64,000 nucleotides of DNA, taken from assembly GCA_036555725.1 (NCBI GenBank), contig DATBKU010000014.1:1-64000 (forward strand). Direction: 5' to 3'. The position numbers and the translations under genes are program-made. The stretch comes from CALAED01 sp036555725 (GTDB lineage: Bacteria; Actinomycetota; Actinomycetes; Streptosporangiales; Streptosporangiaceae). How positions within the stretch are numbered: position 1 is the first letter of the stretch; each line of letters starts with the position of its first letter. Shown piece after piece: positions 51,131-59,673 of the stretch. The notes under the pieces were generated by a model. The model had not been told where the DNA came from and did no database searches. It was given only the letters and a program-made list of their open reading frames with translations.

Positions 51131-53752
51131 TCACGCGTTCCTCCGTTCCCGCCAGGCGGCGACCCGATCGACGATGACGGGATCGGGGGCCTCCGGCACG
51201 GCGGTGGGCAGCGTCACGATCATGGTGAGTCCGCCGCCCGGCGTCTCCTCCGGGATGAGCTCGCCGCCCATCGCCTCGGCGAGGCCGCGCGACAGGGCCA
51301 GTCCGAGGCCGACACCGGTGTCGTTGTCGCGGTCGCCGAGGCGCTGGAAGGGCAGGAAGACCCGGTCGCGCTCGGCCGGCGGGATGCCGGGGCCGCGGTC
51401 GATGACGCGCAGCTCGACCCGGTCGGCGTGCGCGCTGGCGGTCACGACCACCTGCCGGCCCCTGGGGTTGTAGCGCAGCGCGTTGGCGATCACGTTCACC
51501 AGGACGCGCTCCAACAGCGCCGGGTCGGCGTAGATCTCCGGTAGTCCTTCGGGAATCTCGATGCGTACGTCCCGGGCCCCGCTGCCGAGGTCGTCGAGGG
51601 CCCGCGGCACGACGTCCTCGACGGCGAGCGGCCGGATGGACATGCCGAGCGCGCCTGCCTGCAGCCGGCTCATGTCGAGCAGGTTGGCGACCAGCCGGTC
51701 CAGCCGGTCCAGCGACTCGGCAGCTGTGGTGACGAGCTCGTCGAAGTCCTCCGGACTCCAGTCGACATCGGGGCTGCGCATGCTCTCCACGGCGGCCTTC
51801 GCGGAGGCCAGCGGGGTGCGCAGGTCGTGGCTGACGGCGCTGAGCAGGGCGGTGCGCATCCGGTCTGCCTCGGCGAGCGGCCGTATCTGCCGGGCCTCCT
51901 CGGCCAGCCGCTGCTGCCGCAGGGCCACGGCCGCCTGGGCGGCGAACGCCTCGAGTACCCGGCGGTCGGCGGCCGACGGCGTGGGTCCGCACAGCACCAG
52001 GGCGAGGTCGTCGTCGATGGGCAGGTCGACATCGCCCTCGTCCGGGCTGGAGCACGGCTTGCCGCCGACCGTGGCGACCACGCGCCACTGCTGCGGGTCG
52101 CTCTGCCGGCCCGGCGTGACGGGCACATCGGGCGGCCGCTCAAGCATGGTGACCGACGTCAGGCCGTACGTCTCGCGGAGCCGTTCCAGCAGTTCGCCGA
52201 GCGCGTTCCGCTCCGAGTCAGGCGCCTCGTTGCCGCCGCGCAGCACGCTGCCGGCCAGTGTCGAGAGCACCTCCGCGTCGGCGCTGGCCCGGGCTGCCTC
52301 GCGCGTACGGCGGGCGGCGAGGTCGACGACCGCGCTCACCGCGATCGCCACGGCGACGAACGCGGCGAGAGCGAGAAGGTTCTCCCGCTCGTTGATCGTG
52401 AGCGTGTAGAAGGGTGGCACGAAGTAGAAGTTCAGCAGGAGCGAGCCACCGATCGCCGCGACCAGTGCCGGTGTCAGCCCGCCGACCAGCGCGACTCCGA
52501 TCACGGCGACGAGGAGGTAAAGGATGTCGCTGGCCAGCGACAGGTCGCCGCGCAGGTTGGCCAGCAGCAGCGTGAGCAGCGGCATCCCGGCGACGGCCAA
52601 CAAGAAGCCCACCGCCCTCCTCCGGAGGGTCAGAGCCGAACGGGGCCGGTCGCCGCGGCGGCCCCGGCTCACTTCCTCATGGGTGACCATGTGGACGTCG
52701 ATCGGCCCGGACCGGGCCGTCGTGGTCACCCCGACACCGCGCGCGAACAGCTGGGCGAACCGGCCACGCCTTGACGCGCCGAGCACCAGCTGTGTGGCGT
52801 TCACCCCACGGGCGAAGTCCAGCAGGGCCGCCGGGATGTCGTCGCCCACGACCTGGTGGTAGGTGCCGCCGAGGCTTTCCACAAGAGCGCGCTGCCGGGC
52901 CAGGTTGGCGGGGCTGGCCCCGGTCAGCCCGTCGCTGCGGGTGACGTGCACGGCGAACAGGTCGGCGCCCTTGGACCGGGCGGCGATCCGGGAGGCGCGG
53001 CGAATCAGGGTGTCGCCCTCGGACCCTCCGGTCAGCGCCACCACCACGCGCTCCCGCGCCTCCCATGTGCCCCTGATGTCATGATCGGCCCGATATCGGT
53101 CGAGCTGGTCGTCTACTTTGTCGGCCAGCCACAGCAGGGCGAGCTCGCGCAGCGCGGTGAGGTTGCCGACCCGGAAGTAGTTGCCGAGCGCCGCGTCGAC
53201 CTTCTCGGCCGCGTAGATGTTGCCGTGCGCCATGCGCCGCCGCAGCGCCTCCGGGGCCATGTCGACCAGCTCGACCTGGTCGGCGCGGCGGACCACCTCG
53301 TCGGGCACGGTCTCGCGCTGCGGCACCCCGGTGATCTGTTCGACGACATCGTTGAGCGACTCCAGGTGCTGGATGTTGACCGTGGAGATCACGTCGATGC
53401 CGGCGTCGAGGATCTCCTCGATGTCCTGCCAGCGCTTCTCGTGCCGGGAACCGGGGATGTTGGTGTGCGCCAGCTCGTCGACGAGGGCCACCTGCGGCGA
53501 ACGTGCGATGACGGCGTCGGTGTCCATCTCGGTGAAGTTCGTGCCCCGGTACGGAACGGTCTTGCGGGGCACCACCTCGAGACCGTCGAGCCGCTCGAGC
53601 GTGCGGGGCCGGTTGTGGCACTCGACGTAGCCGACGACGACGTCGGTGCCGCGGGAACGGCGGCGCTGGGCCTCCGCGAGCATGGCGTACGTCTTGCCGA
53701 CGCCGGGTGCCGACCCGAGGTACACCCGCAACTTCCCCCGCTGCGCGGCCAT
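51131..53752 (-). CDS. kdpD: Sensor kinase KdpD (second copy, behind kdpFABC)
   Basis: About 873 residues with the same order as the first KdpD: P-loop YLGSAPGVGKTYAML, universal-stress-like domain (ATQLVLGASRRGRF), DUF4118 helices (LLLNFYFVPPFYTLTINERENLLALAAF), GAF-like region and histidine kinase with AVSHDLRTPLASAKAAVE, DRGPGIPPAERDRVFLPF and GVGLGLALSRGLAEA. All catalytic motifs are kept. No response regulator follows it; the KdpE at 45080 is the only one in the window. ATG at 53752 follows GGGGAGGAGG. Separated from kdpC by a strong hairpin. Confidence 0.93.
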   Translation of the reverse strand: MAAQRGKLRVYLGSAPGVGKTYAMLAEAQRRRSRGTDVVVGYVECHNRPRTLERLDGLEVVPRKTVPYRGTNFTEMDTDAVIARSPQVALVDELAHTNIPGSRHEKRWQDIEEILDAGIDVISTVNIQHLESLNDVVEQITGVPQRETVPDEVVRRADQVELVDMAPEALRRRMAHGNIYAAEKVDAALGNYFRVGNLTALRELALLWLADKVDDQLDRYRADHDIRGTWEARERVVVALTGGSEGDTLIRRASRIAARSKGADLFAVHVTRSDGLTGASPANLARQRALVESLGGTYHQVVGDDIPAALLDFARGVNATQLVLGASRRGRFAQLFARGVGVTTTARSGPIDVHMVTHEEVSRGRRGDRPRSALTLRRRAVGFLLAVAGMPLLTLLLANLRGDLSLASDILYLLVAVIGVALVGGLTPALVAAIGGSLLLNFYFVPPFYTLTINERENLLALAAFVAVAIAVSAVVDLAARRTREAARASADAEVLSTLAGSVLRGGNEAPDSERNALGELLERLRETYGLTSVTMLERPPDVPVTPGRQSDPQQWRVVATVGGKPCSSPDEGDVDLPIDDDLALVLCGPTPSAADRRVLEAFAAQAAVALRQQRLAEEARQIRPLAEADRMRTALLSAVSHDLRTPLASAKAAVESMRSPDVDWSPEDFDELVTTAAESLDRLDRLVANLLDMSRLQAGALGMSIRPLAVEDVVPRALDDLGSGARDVRIEIPEGLPEIYADPALLERVLVNVIANALRYNPRGRQVVVTASAHADRVELRVIDRGPGIPPAERDRVFLPFQRLGDRDNDTGVGLGLALSRGLAEAMGGELIPEETPGGGLTMIVTLPTAVPEAPDPVIVDRVAAWRERRNA

Positions 53753-53801
53753 CGCCACCTCCTCCCCTACGGCTGTGTTCGTACGTCCCGGCGCCGTCAC
53801 C

Positions 53802-53838
53802 GCGGCACCCGGAGAGGGGGGTCGGCTCCGGGTGCCGC
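53802..53838. terminator. Perfect 13-bp hairpin between kdpC and kdpD
   Basis: GCGGCACCCGGAG (53802-53814) and CTCCGGGTGCCGC (53826-53838) with an 11-base loop, between the kdpC stop and the kdpD start on the minus strand. No T-run; likely partial termination or mRNA stabilisation that lowers kdpD output relative to kdpFABC. Confidence 0.75.
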
Positions 53839-53856
53839 AGGCCTCGGCGGGAAGCG

Positions 53857-54771
53857 TCAGCCGTGGAACGGGTACTTGTTGTCCAGCTCGAGGTTGAGCT
53901 GGAGCACGTTGACCGCGGGCTCGCCCATGAAGCCGAGCGCACGGCCGCTTTCGTTATCCTTGATCGCCCGCATGACCTGGTCGACCGTGATGCCGCGGGC
54001 CTGGGCGACGCGGTTGGCCTGCAGCCGCGCGTACTCCGGGGAGATCTGCGGGTCGAGGCCGCTGGCACTGGCGGTCACCGCGTCGGGCGGGACCACCGAC
54101 TTCGCCGGCGCGGTGCCGCGCACCGGGACGACCTCGCCCACCGAGTAGTCGGCACCGAACGTGGCGCACTGCACGGTGACACCGCGGTAGGTGGCGATGA
54201 ACGGGGTCGCCGGGCACTCCTCGTTGAGGCTGATCACCTCGGTCGGCTTGACCACGTGGCCCCGGGCGTCCCGCGGCCCCATCACCGCCAGCACGGCGCC
54301 GACCCCGCTCGGGGTGCAGAACGGGCGGGCGCCGCTGACGCCCTCCAGCTCACCGACCGCCTTGCTGCGGGCGCAGACCTGGGTGAGCAGGCTCTCCCTG
54401 GCGTTCTCGTCCTCCTTACCGGCCTTGACCAGCGCCGGGTCGGGCAGCGTGTCCACGATGTCCTCGGGCCCCAGGTTGCTGGCGCTCGTGGACGTCGGGT
54501 CGTAGCCGTCCCCGGCCGCCGACGGACGCGACTGGAAGTACTGCTTGAGCGGGTTGCCGTCGGCGTCGGTGAACGCCTGGCCGATGATTCTGCTGCCGGC
54601 GGTCTGGCCCTGGGCGTTCTTGACCATCGAGCCGTTGGCGTGGTCGCGCAGCCCGGGCAGCTGGGCGACGGCCCAGACGGCCAGCGGGTAGACGATGCCG
54701 ACGACAACGGTCAGCACGAGCAGAGCCCGTATGGCCGCGAAGTGCTGGCGTATCCAGCTAGGTAGCCGCAT
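53857..54771 (-). CDS. kdpC: Kdp K+-ATPase subunit KdpC
   Basis: A 304-residue protein with one N-terminal helix (FAAIRALLVLTVVVGIVYPLAVWAVAQL) and an extracytoplasmic domain. KdpC signatures are GSRIIGQAFTDADGNPLKQYFQSRPSAAGDGYD, ASASGLDPQISPEYARLQANRVAQARG and EPAVNVLQLNLELD. It is about 100 residues longer than E. coli KdpC because of an internal insertion (about 105-215) holding several Cys residues (VCARSKAV, FCTPSG, EECPATPF, QCATFG), a feature seen in actinobacterial homologues. Starts 1 bp after the kdpB stop. Confidence 0.95.
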   Translation of the reverse strand: MRLPSWIRQHFAAIRALLVLTVVVGIVYPLAVWAVAQLPGLRDHANGSMVKNAQGQTAGSRIIGQAFTDADGNPLKQYFQSRPSAAGDGYDPTSTSASNLGPEDIVDTLPDPALVKAGKEDENARESLLTQVCARSKAVGELEGVSGARPFCTPSGVGAVLAVMGPRDARGHVVKPTEVISLNEECPATPFIATYRGVTVQCATFGADYSVGEVVPVRGTAPAKSVVPPDAVTASASGLDPQISPEYARLQANRVAQARGITVDQVMRAIKDNESGRALGFMGEPAVNVLQLNLELDNKYPFHG

Positions 54772-54772
54772 G

Positions 54773-56953
54773 TCAGGACATCCCCGGAAGGAACTGAATT
54801 ACTAGGTCGATGAGCTTGATGCCGGCGAATGGCGCGATGATGCCGCCGATGCCGTACAGGTAGAGGTTCCGACTGAGCAGCTTCGACGCGCTGCTCGGGC
54901 GGTACTTCACGCCGCGCAGGGCGAGCGGGATCAGCATCACGATGATGATCGCGTTGAAGATGACCGCCGACAGGATCGCCGACTGCGGGCTGTGCAACCG
55001 CATGATGTTGAGCGACTGCAGCCCTGGGTACACCGCCATGAACATCGCGGGAATGATCGCGAAGTACTTGGCGATGTCGTTGGCGATCGAGAAGGTCGTC
55101 AGCGCGCCGCGGGTAATGAGTAGCTGCTTGCCGATCTCCACGATCTCGATCAGCTTGGTGGGGTCGGAGTCGAGGTCGACCATGTTGCCGGCCTCCTTGG
55201 CGGCCGACGTACCGGTGTTCATCGCCACCCCGACGTCCGCCTGTGCGAGCGCCGGCGCGTCGTTGGTGCCGTCCCCGGTCATCGCGACCAGCCGGTTGCC
55301 CTCCTGCTCCCTCTTGATCAACGCCATCTTGTCCTCGGGCTTGGCCTCGGCCAGGAAGTCGTCCACCCCGGCCTCGTCCGCGATCGCCTTGGCGGTCAGC
55401 GGGTTGTCGCCGGTGATCATGACCGTGCGGATGCCCATCCGCCGCATCTCGTCGAACCGCTCCCGCATGCCCTGCTTGACGACGTCCTTGAGGTGGATGA
55501 CGCCGAGCACCCGGGCCGTCGTGGCAGTCCCGTTCCGTACGACCTCGCCGACGACCAGGGGCGTGCCGCCGCTGGCGGAGATGCCGTCCACGATGGGGCC
55601 GACCTCCTCGGTCGGGTGACTGCCGTGGTCGCGGACCCACTTCATCACCGCGGTCGCCGCGCCCTTGCGCAGCGACCGCTGCCCGCGGTCGCCGTCGAGG
55701 TCCACGCCCGACATCCTGGTCTGGGCGGTAAACGCCACCCAGCTGGCGTGGGTGAGCTCGCCGGGCGTACGTTCGCGCAGCCCATAGCGCTGCTTGGCGA
55801 ACACCACGATGGACCTGCCCTCAGGCGTCTCGTCGGCGAGGCTGGACAGTTGCGCCGCGTCCGCAAGGACGGATTCATCGACGCCGTCGACGGTCAGGAA
55901 CTCCGACGCCTGCCGGTTGCCCAGAGTGATCGTGCCGGTCTTGTCCAGCAGCAGGGTGTTGACGTCGCCCGCCGCCTCCACGGCCCGGCCGCTCATGGCG
56001 AGCACGTTGCGCTGCACGAGCCGGTCCATCCCGGCGATGCCGATCGCCGACAGCAACGCCCCGATCGTCGTCGGGATCAGACACACCAGCAGCGAGGCGA
56101 GCACGATCCCGGTTACGCCGTTCTGGGTGAGCGAGAGCGAGTCGGGCACGCCCGGGTTGTTCGACTTGGCGAAGATCGCCATCGGCTGTAGCGTCGCGAC
56201 CGCCAGCAGGAAGATGATCGTGAGCGCCGCCAGCAGGATGTTGAGGGCGATCTCGTTCGGGGTCTTCTGCCGGTTCGCGCCCTCGACCAGTGCGATCATG
56301 CGGTCGATGAAGCTCTCGCCCGGCTTCTGCGTGATCCGCACGATGATCCGGTCGGACAGCACCTTCGTGCCGCCGGTCACCGCCGACCGGTCGCCGCCGG
56401 ACTCCCGGATGACCGGAGCCGACTCACCGGTGATCGCCGACTCGTCGACCGACGCGATGCCCTCGACGACGTCACCGTCGCCGGGGATGGTCTCGCCGGC
56501 CTCGATGACCACGTAGTCGCCCTTCGCCAGTTGCGGCGCGGGCACCGGCTCCTCTCCGGCGGCCTTCTTGCCTGGCGCCCAGCCGACCAGCCGCCGCGCC
56601 ACGGTGTCGCGCTTGGCCTTCCGCAGCGTGTCGGCCTGCGCCTTGCCACGGCCCTCGGCGACCGCTTCCGCCAGGTTGGCGAACACCACGGTCAGCCACA
56701 ACCACACCGTGATCAGCCAGGCGAACACCGACGGATCGACGATGGCGAGGATCGCGGTCCACACCGCGCCGATCTCGACGATGAACATGACCGGGTTGTG
56801 CCAGAGCGTACGCGGGTCCAGCTTCCGCAGGGCGTCCGGCAGCGACGTGATCAGCTGTTTGGGATCGAGCAGGCCGCCCTGCACGCGGCCGGTCTGCTTC
56901 GGCTCCGGCGGCTGCGGGGCGGCGCCCGGCGCCTGCATGGTCTGTGTCGACAT
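54773..56953 (-). CDS. kdpB: Kdp K+-ATPase catalytic subunit KdpB
   Basis: A 726-residue P-type ATPase. Phosphorylated Asp at 337 in LLLDKTGTITLGN; actuator motif AITGESAPVI; nucleotide domain with FTAQTRMSGVDLDG and RKGAATAVMKWV; hinge MITGDNPLTAKAIA and MTGDGTNDAPALAQADVGVAMNTGTSAAKEAGNMVDLDSDPTKL (seen in parts). An extra N-terminal stretch of about 30 residues, rich in Pro and Gln, precedes the family core. It powers potassium uptake by the Kdp complex. Begins directly after the kdpA stop (TAAATG). Confidence 0.97.
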   Translation of the reverse strand: MSTQTMQAPGAAPQPPEPKQTGRVQGGLLDPKQLITSLPDALRKLDPRTLWHNPVMFIVEIGAVWTAILAIVDPSVFAWLITVWLWLTVVFANLAEAVAEGRGKAQADTLRKAKRDTVARRLVGWAPGKKAAGEEPVPAPQLAKGDYVVIEAGETIPGDGDVVEGIASVDESAITGESAPVIRESGGDRSAVTGGTKVLSDRIIVRITQKPGESFIDRMIALVEGANRQKTPNEIALNILLAALTIIFLLAVATLQPMAIFAKSNNPGVPDSLSLTQNGVTGIVLASLLVCLIPTTIGALLSAIGIAGMDRLVQRNVLAMSGRAVEAAGDVNTLLLDKTGTITLGNRQASEFLTVDGVDESVLADAAQLSSLADETPEGRSIVVFAKQRYGLRERTPGELTHASWVAFTAQTRMSGVDLDGDRGQRSLRKGAATAVMKWVRDHGSHPTEEVGPIVDGISASGGTPLVVGEVVRNGTATTARVLGVIHLKDVVKQGMRERFDEMRRMGIRTVMITGDNPLTAKAIADEAGVDDFLAEAKPEDKMALIKREQEGNRLVAMTGDGTNDAPALAQADVGVAMNTGTSAAKEAGNMVDLDSDPTKLIEIVEIGKQLLITRGALTTFSIANDIAKYFAIIPAMFMAVYPGLQSLNIMRLHSPQSAILSAVIFNAIIIVMLIPLALRGVKYRPSSASKLLSRNLYLYGIGGIIAPFAGIKLIDLVIQFLPGMS

Positions 56954-58615
56954 TTAGTGCAGTCCTTCTGCCAACGGCCCGAGCGCGAGCGCCGGGAGGA
57001 AGGTGAGCGCCACGATGATCACGGTCACGCCGACGAGCATCCCCACGAACTGCGGGCGGTGCGTGGGCAGCGTGCCCTCCGAGGGCGGCGTGCGCCCCTG
57101 GCGGGCCAGCGACCCGGCCAGTGCCAGCACGAACACCATCGGCAGGAACCGGCCGAAGGCCATCGCCAGGCCGAGTGCCGTGTTGTACCAGGTGGTGTTC
57201 ACGGTGATGCCGGCGAAGGCCGACCCGTTGTTGTTCGAGGCCGACGTGAAGGCGTACAGCACCTCGGCGAAGCCGTGCGGGCCGGTGTTGAGCATCCCCG
57301 CGCGCTGCCCGGGCAAGGCCATCGCGAGGCCGGTCCCGATCAGGACCAGCACCGGCATGGTCAGGAAGTACAGCGACGCGAGCTTGATCTCCCGGCCGCC
57401 GATCTTCTTCCCGAGATACTCCGGTGTTCGGCCCACCATCAGCCCGGCCACGAACACCGTGATGATGGCGAGGATGAGCATGCCGTACAGGCCGGAGCCG
57501 GTGCCGCCGGGCGCGACCTCGCCCAGCATCATGTTGAACAGCAGCATGCCGCCGCCCAGGCTCGTGTAGGAGTCATGGAAGGAGTCCACGGATCCGGTCG
57601 AGGTCAGCGTGGTAGACGCGGCGAACATCCCGGAGTCCGGTACGCCGAACCGCGTGTCGACGCCCTCGTAGGCCGCCCCGGCCGCGGTCGGCACGGTCCC
57701 GTGCGCCTGCACCTGGAAGACCTGCACCAGCACGATGCTGAGGATTGCCAGCGTGCCCATCACCGCGACGATCGCGTACCCCTGCTTGTTGCCGCCGACC
57801 ATCCGGCCGAACGTTCGGGGCAGCGAGAAGCTGATCACCAGCAGCAGGAAGATCTCGGTCCAGTTCGTCCACGTTGCCGGGTTCTCGAACGGATGGGCGG
57901 AGTTGACGTTGTAGAAGCCGCCGCCGTTGGTGCCGAGATCCTTGATCGCCTCCTGGCCGGCCACCGGCCCCCCGGTAATCGACTGCGTCCCTCCGGCGAT
58001 GGTGTGCACGGTGTGCGGGTCCCAGAAGTTCTCTACGGCACCGCCCGCGATCAGCACCAGGGCGCCGATGAACGCGATCGGCAGCAGGATCCGCAGTGTG
58101 CCGCGTACCAGGTCGACCCAGAAGTTGCCGAGGTGCTCGGTCCGCTTGCGGGCGAACCCGCGCACCAGGGCGATCGCCACCGCCATGCCCACCGCCGCGG
58201 ACACGAAATTCTGCACCGCCAGCCCGGCCATCTGGACCAGGTGGCCCATGGTCGACTCACCGGAGTACGCCTGCCAGTTCGTGTTGGTCGTGAAGCTGAC
58301 GGCGGTGTTCCAGGACAGGTCCGGCTTGACGTTGTCGAGGCCCAGGTTGAAAAGCAGATGGTGCTGCACCCGCTGGAAGCCGTACAGGAACAGGATGCTG
58401 ATCGCCGAGAAGGCGAGCACGCTGCGGACGTAGACGCTCCACGTCTGCTCGTTGTCGGGTTTCGCCCCGATCAGCCGGTAGATACCGCGCTCGACGCGGC
58501 TGTGTCTGGTGCCGGTGTAGACCCGGTACATGTAGTCGCCCAGCGGCCGGTGTACGACGGCCAGGGCGAGCACGAGGGACCCGATGAAGATGATCCCCGC
58601 GGTTGTGGAACTCAC
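56954..58615 (-). CDS. kdpA: Kdp K+-ATPase potassium-translocating subunit KdpA
   Basis: A 553-residue membrane protein related to TrkH-type channels, with about ten helices and four pore loops. Recognisable segments are VHRPLGDYMYRVYTG, TAVSFTTNTNWQAYSGESTMGHLVQM (first selectivity region), AIKDLGTNGGGFYNVNSAHPFENP, GMLILAIITVFVAGLMVGRTPEYLGKKI and YAFTSASNNNGSAFAG. The GTG start shares a base with the kdpF stop (TAGTG). Confidence 0.97.
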   Translation of the reverse strand: MSSTTAGIIFIGSLVLALAVVHRPLGDYMYRVYTGTRHSRVERGIYRLIGAKPDNEQTWSVYVRSVLAFSAISILFLYGFQRVQHHLLFNLGLDNVKPDLSWNTAVSFTTNTNWQAYSGESTMGHLVQMAGLAVQNFVSAAVGMAVAIALVRGFARKRTEHLGNFWVDLVRGTLRILLPIAFIGALVLIAGGAVENFWDPHTVHTIAGGTQSITGGPVAGQEAIKDLGTNGGGFYNVNSAHPFENPATWTNWTEIFLLLVISFSLPRTFGRMVGGNKQGYAIVAVMGTLAILSIVLVQVFQVQAHGTVPTAAGAAYEGVDTRFGVPDSGMFAASTTLTSTGSVDSFHDSYTSLGGGMLLFNMMLGEVAPGGTGSGLYGMLILAIITVFVAGLMVGRTPEYLGKKIGGREIKLASLYFLTMPVLVLIGTGLAMALPGQRAGMLNTGPHGFAEVLYAFTSASNNNGSAFAGITVNTTWYNTALGLAMAFGRFLPMVFVLALAGSLARQGRTPPSEGTLPTHRPQFVGMLVGVTVIIVALTFLPALALGPLAEGLH

Positions 58616-58704
58616 TAGAAACGCTCCGGGAAAAGGAGTGCGGCGACAAGGAAGACGATCAGCAATGCGGACAGCACAAGGCCCACGATGTTCTCTTCGG
58701 TCAC
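58615..58704 (-). CDS. kdpF: Kdp K+-ATPase small subunit KdpF
   Basis: A 29-residue single-helix peptide: GTG ACC GAA GAG start, hydrophobic core GLVLSALLIVFLVAALLFPERF. KdpF stabilises the KdpABC complex in the membrane. The end PERF and position immediately before kdpA are diagnostic. A GAGGTG ribosome site lies 8 bp upstream. Too short for routine gene callers. Confidence 0.93.
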   Translation of the reverse strand: MTEENIVGLVLSALLIVFLVAALLFPERF

Positions 58705-58765
58705 GTCGTCACCTCGCCCCGGCGACCCGGCGGAAATGACATATCGCGCGCCCATTCGTTCGCGT

Positions 58766-58849
58766 TCACAGCCGTTCCACCGCTTTCACGATCAAGCCGA
58801 GCAGCGCGAAGATCGCCACTGTCAGCAGGATGAACACCAGGTCGGTCAT
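58766..58849 (-). CDS. 27-residue membrane microprotein before kdpF
   Basis: ATG-started frame encoding MTDLVFILLTVAIFALLGLI then VKAVERL and a stop. One hydrophobic helix with a short basic/acidic tail, similar in size and layout to KdpF but distinct in sequence. Located 61 bp before kdpF in the operon. Short single-helix peptides in this position recur in actinobacterial kdp operons to my knowledge; function undescribed. Possibly a second stabiliser or a regulator of KdpFABC. Confidence 0.7.
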   Translation of the reverse strand: MTDLVFILLTVAIFALLGLIVKAVERL

Positions 58850-58860
58850 TTCTCGATTCC

Positions 58861-59418
58861 TTAGTTGGATCTCCGGGGACCGTGGGTGGTCCGTGTCCGT
58901 GCAGCGGCCACTGGACGATCCGCGTCGACGTGGGCGCTCCCGTCCGCGCCGCGCGCCCCGCGCGGTTGCGGCGGCACGTGCGGCTCAGCAGCCGTACGTG
59001 CGTATCGGCCGGCTGAAATCCCCGATGCTTCCGGCGCCTCGAGGGGTGCGGCCGTCTCGGGCGGCCCCGGCATGTCGTCGGCGGGACGCCTGTCCGCGGC
59101 CGGGCCGCGGTACAACACGCCCGCGATGGTCCCCGCCAGTGCGGCGGAGATGAGCACGGCCAGCCGGACGACGTCGTGCCATCCGGTGAGCCGCAGCACC
59201 CCATCGGCGTTGACGTCGAACCCGGTAAGGAACAGCCACGCCATGGCCGCCAACAGCACGCTCGCGATCACCGGCGCCCGCGACGACCACATCGCGACGG
59301 CTATGGCCAGAACCGCAATGGTGGTGGGTTCCGGCACGTCGCTCAGGGCGACGGCGATCGCGAAGACACAGGCACCACCGCAGGCCAACGGCCACGCGGT
59401 CGATTCCAGCCGTGTCAT
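58861..59418 (-). CDS. Membrane protein resembling the KdpD DUF4118 region
   Basis: A 185-residue protein with four helices (PLACGGACVFAIAVALS, TIAVLAIAVAMWSS, APVIASVLLAAMAWLFLTGF, VVRLAVLISAALAGTIAGVLY) and a disordered basic tail from about 105 on. The segment LFLTGFDVNADGVLRLTGWHDVVRLAVLI aligns in pattern with the KdpD helices (loop then LENVLALLVF-like helix), so it looks like a free-standing DUF4118-like sensor membrane part. First gene of the kdp operon. It might bind KdpD or sense potassium; this is inference. Confidence 0.65.
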   Translation of the reverse strand: MTRLESTAWPLACGGACVFAIAVALSDVPEPTTIAVLAIAVAMWSSRAPVIASVLLAAMAWLFLTGFDVNADGVLRLTGWHDVVRLAVLISAALAGTIAGVLYRGPAADRRPADDMPGPPETAAPLEAPEASGISAGRYARTAAEPHVPPQPRGARGADGSAHVDADRPVAAARTRTTHGPRRSN

Positions 59419-59497
59419 CGCGACTCCTCAAGGTGATCGAACACGCTCGTTGGTGGAGCGCCTAAGGGAGTAAAACGCCTGATAAGGGCGATGTCGC

Positions 59498-59551
59498 GAT
59501 CCTTGACGGATCCTTAGCGCCTTGCGGACCGGGCTTAACGTGTCCCTAACG
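59498..59551. promoter_or_regulatory. Four phased KdpE-like half-sites upstream of the kdp operon
   Basis: CTTGACG (59502-59508), CTTAGCG (59513-59519), CTTAACG (59534-59540) and CCTAACG (59545-59551) follow CYTRRCG with spacings of 11, 21 and 11 bp. The first pair sits in an 11-bp tandem repeat of GATCCTTRRCG. Such helical phasing is typical of OmpR-family response-regulator binding. Located 80-133 bp before the first kdp-operon gene. Confidence 0.7.
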
Positions 59552-59673
59552 ACCGGCTTGACCTGAACTGGCCGCGGTGCCTGGACCGTGCAAAAGGTGG
59601 TCGCCCTTTGGGAACCCTGGGGGCGAGGATCACCTCATATCACTACATGCTTGGGTGACGGGGTTATGGGGCG

